Part shown: positions 49,316 to 59,746 of the stretch, piece after piece
Position numbering within the stretch: the stretch's first letter is position 1
Layout of the letters: each line of letters starts with the position of its first letter
From: an uncultured Muribaculaceae bacterium
GTDB lineage: Bacteria; Bacteroidota; Bacteroidia; Bacteroidales; Muribaculaceae
Length of the DNA: 64,000 bases
Direction of reading: 5' to 3'
NCBI GenBank assembly: GCA_947179295.1
Contig: CAMXAZ010000005.1
Location: 23,721-87,720, forward strand
Program-made: the position numbers and the translations under genes
The notes under the pieces: model-generated
What the model was told of the DNA's origin: nothing
The model's database searches: none
The model's input: the letters and a program-made list of their open reading frames with translations, nothing else

Positions 49316-52282
49316 ATGAAACACAGACATAACACAGCAAGAAATCTCAAGGGATTGTTCTGCACCTTGTTCCTCGGTCTGATTTCAGCGGCATTCATGA
49401 CCGCTGCCGCGCAGGTGACCGGCACTGTGACCGACACCGACGGCGAACCTCTGACCGGAGCCACAATCATAGTCCAGGGCACCAAACTCGCAGCGGCTGC
49501 CGACATCGACGGAAACTTTTCGCTCGATGCCAAGCCCGGTCAGGTAATGAAAGTGACCTACGTCGGCAAACTCCCGGCCGATGTCAAGGTCCAGTCAGGC
49601 AAGACACATTATAATATAGTGCTCGACTCCGACGACAAGATGCTCGACGAGGTTGTGGTTGTGGGCTACGGCACAATGGAGAAAAAGCGCGTGACCTCGG
49701 CCATCACCTCGATCAGTGCCGATGACATGATGTCGGGTCTCGGCGGAGCCACTATCGCCACCGCGCTCCAAGGCAAAATCTCAGGCCTGACCACCACAGG
49801 CAGCGCATCGCCCAACGCCTCTAACGGCTATCAGCTTCGCGGCGTGGCTTCGGTCAACGCCGGCCAGGGCCCGCTGGTGGTGATCGACGGTATCCCCGGC
49901 GGTGACCTCCGCGCCATCAACCAGGAAGACATCCAGTCAATCGACGTGCTCAAAGACGCATCAGCCGGTGCCATCTACGGCACTCGCGCCGCAGCAGGTG
50001 TGATCCTCGTGACAACAAAGAAAGCCAAAGAAGGCAAGACCCAGGTCAACTACTCGTGCGAGCTCTCGATCGAAAGCGTGCGCAAGCACCTCGACCTTCT
50101 CTCCTCTCAGGAATACATCGAACGCGGTCTCGGCCAGGACTACGGCTATGACACCGACTGGTACAAGGAACTCACCCGCGACAACCCTCTCAGCCAGCGC
50201 CATGTGCTGACCATCTCCGGCGGCACCAAAGACCTCCAGCTCTACTCATCGCTCATGTACTCCAACCAGCAGGGCATTGTGCGTGGCGACGGCCGCACCG
50301 ACTATTCAGGCCGCATCAACGGCCGCTACCGCATGTGGGACGGCGTTGCCGAACTCAGCATGAAAGCCCAGTTCCGCCAGGCCGACCGCGACAAGCGCAA
50401 CGGTTCCTACACATTCCAGAAAGCCATCGAGCTTAACCCGACCATACCTCTGTGGGACCCCGCAAACCCCTCTGACTACAATGTTGACGGCGTAGGCATG
50501 GGCGGCAACTCCTGGAATCCCGTGGCTGACATCGAATACAAAGATTACTCGGCCAAAGACCAGTGGTTTCTCGGCGACGCAACCCTCAAGATCAATCTCA
50601 TGAAAGGACTCTCGGTGCAGGGCACAATGGGCCTCGACATGCGCCAGTATCAGTATAACCTCTACTACAGTCAGAAACACCGCGAAAGTGTCACCTCAAG
50701 CAAACGCGGCAAGGCCACCCACGAATTCAGCAAGTCACTCAACAAATCGTTTGAAGCCTATGCCAACTACATGCGCGAATTCGGCGAACACTTCGTCGAT
50801 GCCGTGGCCGGCTACAGCTTCTATGAAAACGAAGGCACCGAAAGCTTCGAGATGACAAACGCCAACTTCACCGTCGACGGCATCGGTCCCTGGGACATGA
50901 GCGCAGGCACAGACCTCAGCGACGGCCAGGCGTCAATGGCCTCCAACAAGAATCCCCGCCAGCGCCTGCTCTCGTTCTTCGGCCGAGCAAACTACTCTTA
51001 CGCCGACAAATACATGGCCACCGTGAGCTACCGCCGCGAAGGCTCGTCAAAATTCGGCAAAAACAACCGCTGGGGCAACTTCTGGTCAGTCTCCGGAGGC
51101 TGGCGCATCTCACGCGAGAACTTCATGGAGGGAATCGACTGGATCAACGATCTCAAACTGCGTGTGGGCTACGGTGTCACCGGTAACAACGATTTCGGCA
51201 GCGGCTACACCGTGCGCACCTACAAGTCAAACGACATGTATCCCACAAACGGCATCTGGCAGCCCGGCTACGGCTCCACCAAAAACATCAACCCCGATCT
51301 GAAATGGGAAGAAAAGAAGGAGCTCAACATCGGTCTCGACTACTCGGTGCTCAACAACCGCATCTTCGGTAAATTCGACTGGTATCACCGCCGCGTCGAC
51401 GACATGCTCTTCGAAGTAGCAGCCCCCGTCCCCCCGATGGTCTACACCACCGTGATGAAAAACATCGGCAGCCTCACCAACACTGGCTGGGAATTTGAAA
51501 TCACCGGAGTGCCCTTCCAGGGCCGCGAGTTCACATGGACCTCTACCGCCCGCATCTCCCACAACTCCACAAAGATCAAGAACCTCGGCGACAGCGACTC
51601 GTTCATGCTTCCCTCGGCCATGCCCGCGTCAATGGGCTATGAGCAGAAGCTCGTCAACGGCTCAAAAATCGGTCAGTTCTGGCTCTTCAAATATGCCGGG
51701 CTCGATGAAAACGGCAAGTGGCTCATCTATGACAAGGACAACAATGTGGTTCCCGCCAAAGACGGCTCTGTCAACAATCTCGTCGACGCCAACAAGCACT
51801 GGGTGGGCAACGCGATACCCAAGGCGATCATCTCATGGGAAAACAATTTCCGCTACCGCAACTTCGACCTCGGCATCAATCTGCGCTCATGGCTTGACTA
51901 CGACGTGTTCAGCGAAATCATCCTCTACCACGGTCTCCAGACCAACTCTCAGGAAAACGTGCTGAAGATAGCCTACACCGACAACGCCGCCATCAACGAC
52001 ACCCGCATCACCTCTGACTACTTCCTGAGCGATGCCTCCTTCCTCAAGATCGATGCCGTGTCGCTGGGCTACACCCTCAACACCGGCAAGTGGAACAAAT
52101 ATCTGACCCGCGCCCGCTTCTACGTGACCGCCCGCGACCTCTACACCTGGACACGCTACAAAGGCTACAACCCCGAAGTGAGCATCAACGGCCTCTATCC
52201 CGGCGTGGAATATGTCCGCAACGCAACCAACATGTACCCGCAGACCACTCGCTGGACATTCGGCCTCCAGCTGACATTCTAA
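49316..52282 (+). CDS. susC: SusC/RagA-type TonB-linked outer membrane transporter
   Basis: Carboxypeptidase-like N-term VTGTVTDTDGEPLTGATIIVQGTKLAAAADIDGNFSL; VVVVGYGTMEKKRVTSAI; SIDVLKDASAGAIYGTRAAAGVILVTTKK. Confidence 0.96.
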   Translation: MKHRHNTARNLKGLFCTLFLGLISAAFMTAAAQVTGTVTDTDGEPLTGATIIVQGTKLAAAADIDGNFSLDAKPGQVMKVTYVGKLPADVKVQSGKTHYNIVLDSDDKMLDEVVVVGYGTMEKKRVTSAITSISADDMMSGLGGATIATALQGKISGLTTTGSASPNASNGYQLRGVASVNAGQGPLVVIDGIPGGDLRAINQEDIQSIDVLKDASAGAIYGTRAAAGVILVTTKKAKEGKTQVNYSCELSIESVRKHLDLLSSQEYIERGLGQDYGYDTDWYKELTRDNPLSQRHVLTISGGTKDLQLYSSLMYSNQQGIVRGDGRTDYSGRINGRYRMWDGVAELSMKAQFRQADRDKRNGSYTFQKAIELNPTIPLWDPANPSDYNVDGVGMGGNSWNPVADIEYKDYSAKDQWFLGDATLKINLMKGLSVQGTMGLDMRQYQYNLYYSQKHRESVTSSKRGKATHEFSKSLNKSFEAYANYMREFGEHFVDAVAGYSFYENEGTESFEMTNANFTVDGIGPWDMSAGTDLSDGQASMASNKNPRQRLLSFFGRANYSYADKYMATVSYRREGSSKFGKNNRWGNFWSVSGGWRISRENFMEGIDWINDLKLRVGYGVTGNNDFGSGYTVRTYKSNDMYPTNGIWQPGYGSTKNINPDLKWEEKKELNIGLDYSVLNNRIFGKFDWYHRRVDDMLFEVAAPVPPMVYTTVMKNIGSLTNTGWEFEITGVPFQGREFTWTSTARISHNSTKIKNLGDSDSFMLPSAMPASMGYEQKLVNGSKIGQFWLFKYAGLDENGKWLIYDKDNNVVPAKDGSVNNLVDANKHWVGNAIPKAIISWENNFRYRNFDLGINLRSWLDYDVFSEIILYHGLQTNSQENVLKIAYTDNAAINDTRITSDYFLSDASFLKIDAVSLGYTLNTGKWNKYLTRARFYVTARDLYTWTRYKGYNPEVSINGLYPGVEYVRNATNMYPQTTRWTFGLQLTF

Positions 52283-52316
52283 AAAATGTAGATTGTAGAT
52301 AAAAAACTGACGAACT

Positions 52317-53969
52317 ATGAAATTTAACTTCAAACATATAGCTCTGGCTCTGCTCGGAGGCGCCACTCTCTTCTCCTGCGACCTTGACGAGAAATTCTAC
52401 TCCAGCGTGACCCCTGACACCTTCATCACCTGCCCGGAGAACACCTACGCCATTCTCTGCCGCCCCTTCACCCACTGGAAATGGTATCTCGGCGCCGAAC
52501 GCTGGTATCTCCAGGAACTGACCACCGACGAGATGGCCTGCCCGACACGCGGCAACGACTTCTATAACAACGGCGAGTACATCCGACTGCAGGAACACAC
52601 CTGGACCGGCGATGACCGCCATGTCAAAAACGTGTGGGACGGAACCATGAGCGCCATCTCCCGTACTCTTGAAGCCAAAGAAGACCTCTCCGGGGTTAAC
52701 TACAACGCCATCGGCCTCTCTGACGAAATAAAAAAAGACCACATCAACCAGCTCAACGCCATCCTCGGATGGTACTACATGCGCGGTCTCGACTACTTCG
52801 GAGGTCTGCCGATTTTCCGCAGCAATAACGACGCTCCCTGCGCCCGCTCTACCGACAAGGAGACATTTGAATTCTGCGAGGACCTTTTCAAGAACGCCAT
52901 CCCCTCAATTCTTCCGAAATCGAGTCTCGGAGAAGCCCAGGACGGCTACATCAAGAAAGCCGCGGCCGCAATGATGCTCGCCGAGCTCTATTTCAACGCC
53001 GAAGCCTACGGCGGAGGTGACCGCTATGCCGATTGCGCCGCAATCTGCGAGGATCTGATCAGAGGCGAGTATGGCCCCTATGACATTGACAACACCTGGT
53101 ACGGCCCCCACTGTTTCGACAACGACAAATCGACAGAAGCCGTCTGGTATGTGCCCTCACAGAACTCCAAGATGGAATTCAACTGGTATTACCGCTACTT
53201 CTACAACCACCAGGCCGACAAGTATTTCAACTGTCCCTTCCCGGCTTCGCGCTACAACGGATTCATTCTTTCGCCCTCACGCGAGAAAGAAGGCGGTCCG
53301 GTCATGGACTACAAGCTTGGCAAAAGCTACGAGAAATACAACGATGCCGACCTGCGCAAGAAGCCCTACGTCTACCACGGCAACAAGGAGTATGAAGGCA
53401 TGTTCTGCGTAGGACTGCAGAAGAATCCCTACACCGGCGAAGTGGCTATAGGCCAGAAAGACATGGCCGGCAAGCCTGTGGTCCTTGTGGACTACGTCAA
53501 TGTAACCGGCAACAGCAGCACCATGATGGACGGCTCGGAATCCTCCGGAGTGCGTCTGGTCAAGATGCCTATCCCGAACATCGACGATAAGGATCTTCTC
53601 TGGAACCCCGACTATCCCTGTATGCGCTTCACCGAGGTCTACTACATGCTGGCCGAGTGCAAATGGCGTGCAGGTGACAAGAAGGGTGCCGCTCAGCTCA
53701 TCAACAAGGTGCGCAAACGCAATTTCGCCAACGGCAACGACCCCGATCCCGTGACCGAAGCCAACCTCGACGTCTACCGCATGGCCGATGAATGGCAGAT
53801 TGAATTCCTCGGTGAAGGCCGCCGCCGCACCGACCTCATCCGCCTCGGACTCTACACCACCGAAAGCTGGTGGGCCCATAAGCCGACCGACGATACAAAG
53901 AAGCGTTTCCCGCTGCCGTCTGAGGCTATGGCCGGAAATCCCCTGCTGAAGCAGAACCCCGGTTATTGA
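52317..53969 (+). CDS. susD: SusD/RagB-type nutrient-binding lipoprotein
   Basis: Lipobox GGATLFSCD; ILGWYYMRGLDYFGGLPIF; C-terminal WQIEFLGEGRRRTDLIRLG. Confidence 0.95.
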   Translation: MKFNFKHIALALLGGATLFSCDLDEKFYSSVTPDTFITCPENTYAILCRPFTHWKWYLGAERWYLQELTTDEMACPTRGNDFYNNGEYIRLQEHTWTGDDRHVKNVWDGTMSAISRTLEAKEDLSGVNYNAIGLSDEIKKDHINQLNAILGWYYMRGLDYFGGLPIFRSNNDAPCARSTDKETFEFCEDLFKNAIPSILPKSSLGEAQDGYIKKAAAAMMLAELYFNAEAYGGGDRYADCAAICEDLIRGEYGPYDIDNTWYGPHCFDNDKSTEAVWYVPSQNSKMEFNWYYRYFYNHQADKYFNCPFPASRYNGFILSPSREKEGGPVMDYKLGKSYEKYNDADLRKKPYVYHGNKEYEGMFCVGLQKNPYTGEVAIGQKDMAGKPVVLVDYVNVTGNSSTMMDGSESSGVRLVKMPIPNIDDKDLLWNPDYPCMRFTEVYYMLAECKWRAGDKKGAAQLINKVRKRNFANGNDPDPVTEANLDVYRMADEWQIEFLGEGRRRTDLIRLGLYTTESWWAHKPTDDTKKRFPLPSEAMAGNPLLKQNPGY

Positions 53970-54034
53970 TCATCTCAATGATTGCCATTCTCCTCTCTCT
54001 TTCAGAAAAAACCACCTGTTAATTTCCAATCTCT

Positions 54035-55573
54035 ATGAAACTTTTCAGATATATGGCCTCGGCGATGGTGGCAGTCAGCCTCCTCGCGTCATGCACCGAC
54101 GATGTTGTCGCCGAACGCCGTCCGGGAGCCGATTCGGACCCCCTTACCATCAAAGCACAGTTCGGCAAAAACCTCGTGGGCCGCGTGACGGTTGACGGAC
54201 AGCCCCGTCAGGGTGTGGTTGTCAGCGACGGCATCAACGTGATGACGACTGACGCCAACGGTGAATATCAGATGTACACCACCGGCCGCCAGCACGTGTT
54301 CATTTCCGTGCCTGCCGACTGCGAGCTCCCCACACTGCTCGGCGACCCTAAGTTCTACAAGACTCTCGACTATTCCGATGCCGCTATCATCCAGCGCGAT
54401 TTCCGCCTGGTGTCAATCCCGAAGAAAACCGAATGGACTCTCTTCACTATGGCTGACCCGCAGATCGGCAATGAAAAGGACGTCACTGATTTTGTCGGCA
54501 TGATTCCCCGCATGGCGGAATTCGCCTCCAGCCTGCCGTCAAACGTCTATGGCATATCGCTCGGCGACATAGTATGGAACAAGCCCGAATACTTCGACAC
54601 TTATGCGAAAGAGATGCGCAACATCCCCGTGCCTGTCTTCTCTGTCATCGGCAATCATGACCACAATGAAGGAGTAAAGAACGACACCGAAAGTGACAAG
54701 GATTTCCGCGATGCTCTCGGCCCGACCTACTACTCCGCAAACATCGGCGACTGCCACCTCGTAGTGCTCGACGACGTTCTCTACAGCGGCGTCAACGGCC
54801 GTAACGACTACACGGGCACCATCACCGACGCACAGCTCGAATGGCTTGAAAAGGATCTCAGCTACGTTGATCCGGACAAGGCTGTCATCATCGGCCTCCA
54901 CATACCCACCAAGCGCCGCAACAGCTCTACCCATGTCACCAACAACCAGGCTCTCTATGATCTGGTCAAGGACTTCAAGGAAGTGCAGATCCTCTCCGGC
55001 CACAGCCACAACCACTACACCACAACCATAGCCTCGAACATCACCGAGACCACTTTCGCTGCTGTGATGGGAGCTTACTGGTATCCGCTTTGCAACGACG
55101 GCTCACCCCGCGGCTACGGCGCTCTTGACTTCAACGGCAATACTCTGGTCAACAAATATTTCATCGGCGACGGCTGTGACCGCAACTACCAGATGAAGCT
55201 TTACCGTCCGGAAGACGCCGTGCTCTGGAATCCGTCAAAGAAAGAAGGAGACCCCTATGACAAGATCCTCGCCAACATCTTCTGCTGGCATGAAGACTGG
55301 ACTGTAGAGGTCAAGGAAGACGCAGGCGCCTGGACTGTTCTGCCGGCAAGCGCCCGACTAATACCCTCGCAGAACGGCGGGAAATGCTGGGACCCGGATG
55401 TGCGCAAATGTCTTGTTGACGGAGTCATCCCCGCGAACCACGGCGGGTCCGCTCCTGAAAACAACAACGACCACATGTTCCTCTACACTCCGCAGCCCGG
55501 ATGGCAGAGCGTAAGCTTCCGCGCCACCGACAGCTTCGGCAACGTCTACACAGAGACCATCACCAACAACTAA
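54035..55573 (+). CDS. Calcineurin-like metallophosphoesterase lipoprotein
   Basis: TMADPQIG, SLGDIVWN, VFSVIGNHDH, ILSGHSHNHYT metal-binding motifs; lipobox SLLASC. Confidence 0.92.
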   Translation: MKLFRYMASAMVAVSLLASCTDDVVAERRPGADSDPLTIKAQFGKNLVGRVTVDGQPRQGVVVSDGINVMTTDANGEYQMYTTGRQHVFISVPADCELPTLLGDPKFYKTLDYSDAAIIQRDFRLVSIPKKTEWTLFTMADPQIGNEKDVTDFVGMIPRMAEFASSLPSNVYGISLGDIVWNKPEYFDTYAKEMRNIPVPVFSVIGNHDHNEGVKNDTESDKDFRDALGPTYYSANIGDCHLVVLDDVLYSGVNGRNDYTGTITDAQLEWLEKDLSYVDPDKAVIIGLHIPTKRRNSSTHVTNNQALYDLVKDFKEVQILSGHSHNHYTTTIASNITETTFAAVMGAYWYPLCNDGSPRGYGALDFNGNTLVNKYFIGDGCDRNYQMKLYRPEDAVLWNPSKKEGDPYDKILANIFCWHEDWTVEVKEDAGAWTVLPASARLIPSQNGGKCWDPDVRKCLVDGVIPANHGGSAPENNNDHMFLYTPQPGWQSVSFRATDSFGNVYTETITNN

Positions 55574-55597
55574 CAACCACCCTGACCTTAGCACAAA

Positions 55598-57850
55598 ATG
55601 CGAAAAGCCATAAAAAAATTCCTGTCATTAGCCTTGATGATTTCATCAGGGCTAATGGCCTTTGCCGACACTGCCGCAAGCAATCCGCTGGTGTTCGGCA
55701 ACAACCGTCTCTCGATCATCACCCCGACGCTCCTGCGCCTGGAGTATGCCACCGATGCCCGCTTCATTGACGCCCCTACCCTCTTTGCCTATGACCGCAG
55801 CAGTATGCTCCCGACATCTGACATCTCTGTCCGCGAACTCGGCGACAATTGCTACGAGATCACCACTCCGGCGCTGAGAATCTGGTATAAGCATGACGGT
55901 TTCCCCTTCTCGACTTCGAATCTCCACGTGTTCTACACCCTTGACGGCAAAGAGAAGAAATTCACCAACCGTTTCCTCCCCAAGAACAATCTCGGAGGCC
56001 CGGTGGAGACTCTTGACCGTGTCACCAAGGAAATTCCGATGAATGACGGAATTCTGAGCAAGGACGGATGGTATATGATCGACGATGAACGCACAGACCT
56101 GCTCGTCAACGGTTGGATCAGCCCGCGCGACACCGAATCGCACATTCAGGATCAGTATTGCTTCGTCTACGGCAACGATTACAAAGCCGCTCTCTCAAGC
56201 CTCGGCGCTATCAGCGGCAAGGTGCCGATGACACGCAAATACATCCACGGTGTCTGGTATTGCCGCTACTGGGACTATACTTCCGATGAATTCCTCGACA
56301 TCATACGCGGCTATGACAAAAATGACTTCCCGCTTGACAACATCGTGTTTGACATGGGATGGCACACCAACGATGCCACCGTCGGCACAGGCCACAACGG
56401 ACATCTCAACTGGAACGGCTACACCTGGAACCGCGAACTTATTCCCGATCCGAAAGCTCTGATCGACTCCTGCCATGCCCGTGGCGTGACAGTCTCGCTC
56501 AACGACCATCCCCACGACGGAATGCGCCCCCACGAGGAACACTATCCGGCATTCATCAAGGCTCTCGGTGTCACAGACGGAACCGTGCCTCTGTTCAATA
56601 CTGCCGACAGCAACTATATGGCCAAATTTTTTGACTATGCCCACCGTCCGAGCGAAGACATGGGCGTGGATTTCTGGTGGCTTGACTGGCAGCAGAACTA
56701 CCTCTACCCGCACGTGCGCGGCCATCACTCCACAACCCTCGCCTGGATCAACGAACTTTACTACCGCGACTCGCAGCGCAACGGCAAACGCGGCGCCGGC
56801 TACAGCCGCTGGGCCGGATGGGGCGACCACCGTCACCCGATCCAGTTCTCAGGCGACGCCCAAGCCAACTGGGAGCTTCTCGCCTTCGAAGTTAAACTCA
56901 CTGCCTGCAGCGGCCAGGGCGGATGCTACTACTGGGCGCATGACATAGGCGGCTTCCGCGGTGATCCGAACCCTGAACTGACAGTCAGATGGACCCAGTT
57001 CGGCGCCCTGTCGGCTGCTCTGCGTGTCCATTCCACCAAAGACAAGCGCCTCGACCGACGCCCTTGGATCAGCGGCGACCGCGAGACTAAGGCCATGAGA
57101 AAGATGTACCACATGCGCTCCGAAATGATGCCCTATATCTATTCGAGCGTCTGGCAGACCCACAACACTATGGTGCCGCTCAACCGCTCGATGTTCATCG
57201 ACTATGGCGACCAGAAGGAATCTTTCAGCCAGCCCCAGCAGTTCACTTTCGGCGACATCCTGCTTGCTGCTCCCATCTCGACCCCCGGAAGCGGCGCCGA
57301 CAAGACTGCCGCGCAGAAAGTATGGTTCCCAAAAGGCGAGGTCTGGTATGACTATTTCACCCACGAACGCAAAGACGGAGGCCAGACCGCACAGATCGAA
57401 AAGCCTCTTGAGGAATTCCCACTCTATGTAAGAGGCGGATGGATACTCCCAATGCAGCCCTACACTCCGCGTCCGGCCACAGCTGCGCTTGAAACACTCG
57501 TCATGCGCGTCTACCCCGCGGCCAAGGATGCCGACAATGTGTTCAGTCTTTATGAGGATGACGGCATATCGCTTGACTATCAGAACGGCATCTACTCCAC
57601 AACCGCGCTCCGCTACACCCAGAAAGACAACCGCGCGTGCGTGACCGTGGCTCCCGCCGAAGGTTCGTATCCCGGCCAGACCATGCGTCGCTCCTACAGC
57701 CTGCAGCTTCCAGGCCTGAAAGACGGTGTCAAGGTGACGGTCAACGGCAAGAAAGCCAAGGTTGAATATGACGAAGCCGCCGGATGTCCGGTGGTCAGAG
57801 TTGCCTCCACTCCTGTAAACAAACCCGTAACCATTGAGTATAATCTATAA
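55598..57850 (+). CDS. Glycoside hydrolase family 31 (alpha-glucosidase-like)
   Basis: FPLDNIVFDMGWH, WNGYTWNRELIPDPKALIDSCHARGV, GVDFWWLDWQQ, YYWAHDIGGFRGDPNPELTVRWTQFGALSAALRVHS. Confidence 0.94.
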   Translation: MRKAIKKFLSLALMISSGLMAFADTAASNPLVFGNNRLSIITPTLLRLEYATDARFIDAPTLFAYDRSSMLPTSDISVRELGDNCYEITTPALRIWYKHDGFPFSTSNLHVFYTLDGKEKKFTNRFLPKNNLGGPVETLDRVTKEIPMNDGILSKDGWYMIDDERTDLLVNGWISPRDTESHIQDQYCFVYGNDYKAALSSLGAISGKVPMTRKYIHGVWYCRYWDYTSDEFLDIIRGYDKNDFPLDNIVFDMGWHTNDATVGTGHNGHLNWNGYTWNRELIPDPKALIDSCHARGVTVSLNDHPHDGMRPHEEHYPAFIKALGVTDGTVPLFNTADSNYMAKFFDYAHRPSEDMGVDFWWLDWQQNYLYPHVRGHHSTTLAWINELYYRDSQRNGKRGAGYSRWAGWGDHRHPIQFSGDAQANWELLAFEVKLTACSGQGGCYYWAHDIGGFRGDPNPELTVRWTQFGALSAALRVHSTKDKRLDRRPWISGDRETKAMRKMYHMRSEMMPYIYSSVWQTHNTMVPLNRSMFIDYGDQKESFSQPQQFTFGDILLAAPISTPGSGADKTAAQKVWFPKGEVWYDYFTHERKDGGQTAQIEKPLEEFPLYVRGGWILPMQPYTPRPATAALETLVMRVYPAAKDADNVFSLYEDDGISLDYQNGIYSTTALRYTQKDNRACVTVAPAEGSYPGQTMRRSYSLQLPGLKDGVKVTVNGKKAKVEYDEAAGCPVVRVASTPVNKPVTIEYNL

Positions 57851-58641
57851 TGTACAAAATGAAAATCTCACGTCTGCTTGCCGCCGCCACTCTCCTTGTG
57901 GCGGCCGGCAGCATGGCGGCTGACACCCCGAAAGTAATCGCTCACCGCGGCTACTGGAAGACCGAAGGCTCGGCCCAGAATTCAATCCGCTCGATAGTCA
58001 AGGCCGACTCGATCAACTGCTATGCATCGGAATTCGATGTGTGGATGACGGCTGACAGTGTGCTTGTGGTCAACCACGACCCTGACATCAACGGAGTCCA
58101 CATAGAATCATCACCGGCATCACGTGTGCTCGCCGAAAAACTTTCCAACGGAGAGCACGTCCCGACTCTCGAAGCCTATCTCGCCACAGCATCTCACCTG
58201 CCCTCACGCATAGTCTGCGAGATGAAGCGCCATGACAGCCGCTCGCATGAAAAAGCTGCCGTCAAAGCAATCCTGGCTCTGGTTAAGAAATACGGACTTC
58301 AGGACAAGGTCGACTACATAACCTTCTCAAGCGACGGCTTCAAGAATTTCATCAAATATGCGCCGAAAGGCACCGGAGTCTACTATCTCGACGGCGACTA
58401 CGTGCCCGCCCAGATCAAACAGATGGGAGGCACCGGCATCGACTATGCCATGAAAGTCATCCGGAAGCATCCCGAATGGATCAAGGAATGCCACGACCTC
58501 GGACTGCTGGTCAATGTCTGGACCGTAAATTCCGAAGCCGACATGAAATGGTGTATCGCTCACGGCGTAGATTTCATCACCACCAATGAGCCGGAACGCC
58601 TTCAGTCGCTGCTGAAATCACGCGCGAAAAAACAAAAATGA
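57850..58641 (+). CDS. Glycerophosphodiester phosphodiesterase
   Basis: VIAHRGYWKTEGSAQNSIRSI, ASEFDVWMTADSVLVVNHDPDING, VNVWTVNSEADMKWCIAHGVDFITTNEP. Confidence 0.94.
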   Translation: MYKMKISRLLAAATLLVAAGSMAADTPKVIAHRGYWKTEGSAQNSIRSIVKADSINCYASEFDVWMTADSVLVVNHDPDINGVHIESSPASRVLAEKLSNGEHVPTLEAYLATASHLPSRIVCEMKRHDSRSHEKAAVKAILALVKKYGLQDKVDYITFSSDGFKNFIKYAPKGTGVYYLDGDYVPAQIKQMGGTGIDYAMKVIRKHPEWIKECHDLGLLVNVWTVNSEADMKWCIAHGVDFITTNEPERLQSLLKSRAKKQK

Positions 58642-59540
58642 TGAAAATGCGCCTGCTCCCACGCCTGATCTCTTCCGCCGTCCTTCTGTGGCTTGCAGTG
58701 ACAGCGGCGGCAAGTGACGGCAGACCGGAAAAGCATGAGTTTGCCTATGCCGACACCGTGCGCACCTACAGCGTTTATCTCCCTGACGGCCTGCGCCCGG
58801 ATGCTCCGCTCGTGGTCTACACCCACGGCTATGGCTCGGCCAAGCGCTGGCTGACCGATCTGAACGCCGCTGCTGACCGCCACGGATTTGCCGTATGCTA
58901 CCCCGACGGCACTCCTGATTCCCGCGGAAAGGACGGCTGGAAAGTAGGCTATCCGCCACAGGAATCAATGTGCGTGGACGAAGCCGACTTTTTCCGCTGT
59001 CTGATAAACGAAGTCACCGCCCGCTTCCGGCTAAGCCGCGACAACGTGTTCATGGCCGGGATGTCAAACGGCGGCGATCTCTGCTATCAGCTTGCCTTTA
59101 CCGCACCGGAACTTTTCAAAGCCTATGCCTCAGTGGCGGGCCTCGCCTTTGAGTGGCTGTGCAAGAACCACAGCCTGTCGCTCCCCGTCCATTTCCTTGA
59201 GATCCACGGAAACGCCGACCGGACCTCGCGCTGGGAAGGCGACCTGACCAATGACGGGGGATGGGGCTGCTATATCGCGGTGCCGGAAGCAATCGGCATG
59301 ATCGCCGGCAATAACGGATGCCTGAAAGTCACCACCGACTCACTCTGCTCCATGCGCGATCCGCAGCGACTGATCACCCGCACTGTCCACTCCGGCGCTC
59401 CGTCGGGCCGCGAGGTGGTGCTCTATGAAATTCATGGAGGAAAACACTCCTGGGCCGACAAAGACCTGCCGACAGCTGAAATCATCTGGAGTTTTTTCAG
59501 CAGCCGTCTGACCGACACTCTGAAACCCGACAGCCGATGA
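58638..59540 (+). CDS. PHB-depolymerase/feruloyl-esterase-like alpha/beta hydrolase
   Basis: YSVYLPDGLRPDAPLVVYTHGYG, VFMAGMSNGGDLCYQLAFTAPELF, FLEIHGNADRTSRWEG, GGKHSW. Confidence 0.88.
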   Translation: MMKMRLLPRLISSAVLLWLAVTAAASDGRPEKHEFAYADTVRTYSVYLPDGLRPDAPLVVYTHGYGSAKRWLTDLNAAADRHGFAVCYPDGTPDSRGKDGWKVGYPPQESMCVDEADFFRCLINEVTARFRLSRDNVFMAGMSNGGDLCYQLAFTAPELFKAYASVAGLAFEWLCKNHSLSLPVHFLEIHGNADRTSRWEGDLTNDGGWGCYIAVPEAIGMIAGNNGCLKVTTDSLCSMRDPQRLITRTVHSGAPSGREVVLYEIHGGKHSWADKDLPTAEIIWSFFSSRLTDTLKPDSR

Positions 59541-59617
59541 AGCTGCCCCGGACACAGCATACACACATATATACAGATATACAGAACAGCTCATAATCCT
59601 TCATAAAAACAACCCTG

Positions 59618-59653
59618 AGAAATTGCCTGACCGGAATGGATCAGACAATTTCT
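59618..59653 (+). terminator. Terminator-like hairpin at 3' end of the Sus-type locus
   Basis: AGAAATTGCCTGA...TCAGACAATTTCT. Confidence 0.6.
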
Positions 59654-59746
59654 GAAAGTAGCTCGGAAAATCAGGCTCTTCCAACAAAAGCTTGATTTTC
59701 ATGAGCTACTTTTGTACTTTTGCATAACGCTAATATCCCCATCCCC

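Noticed and set aside
59658-59711. Hairpin AGTAGCTC/GAGCTACT with AAAATCA/TGATTTT considered as a novel RNA
   Set aside because: Position between the Sus-type locus end and the alkD-like gene promoter fits an ordinary terminator.
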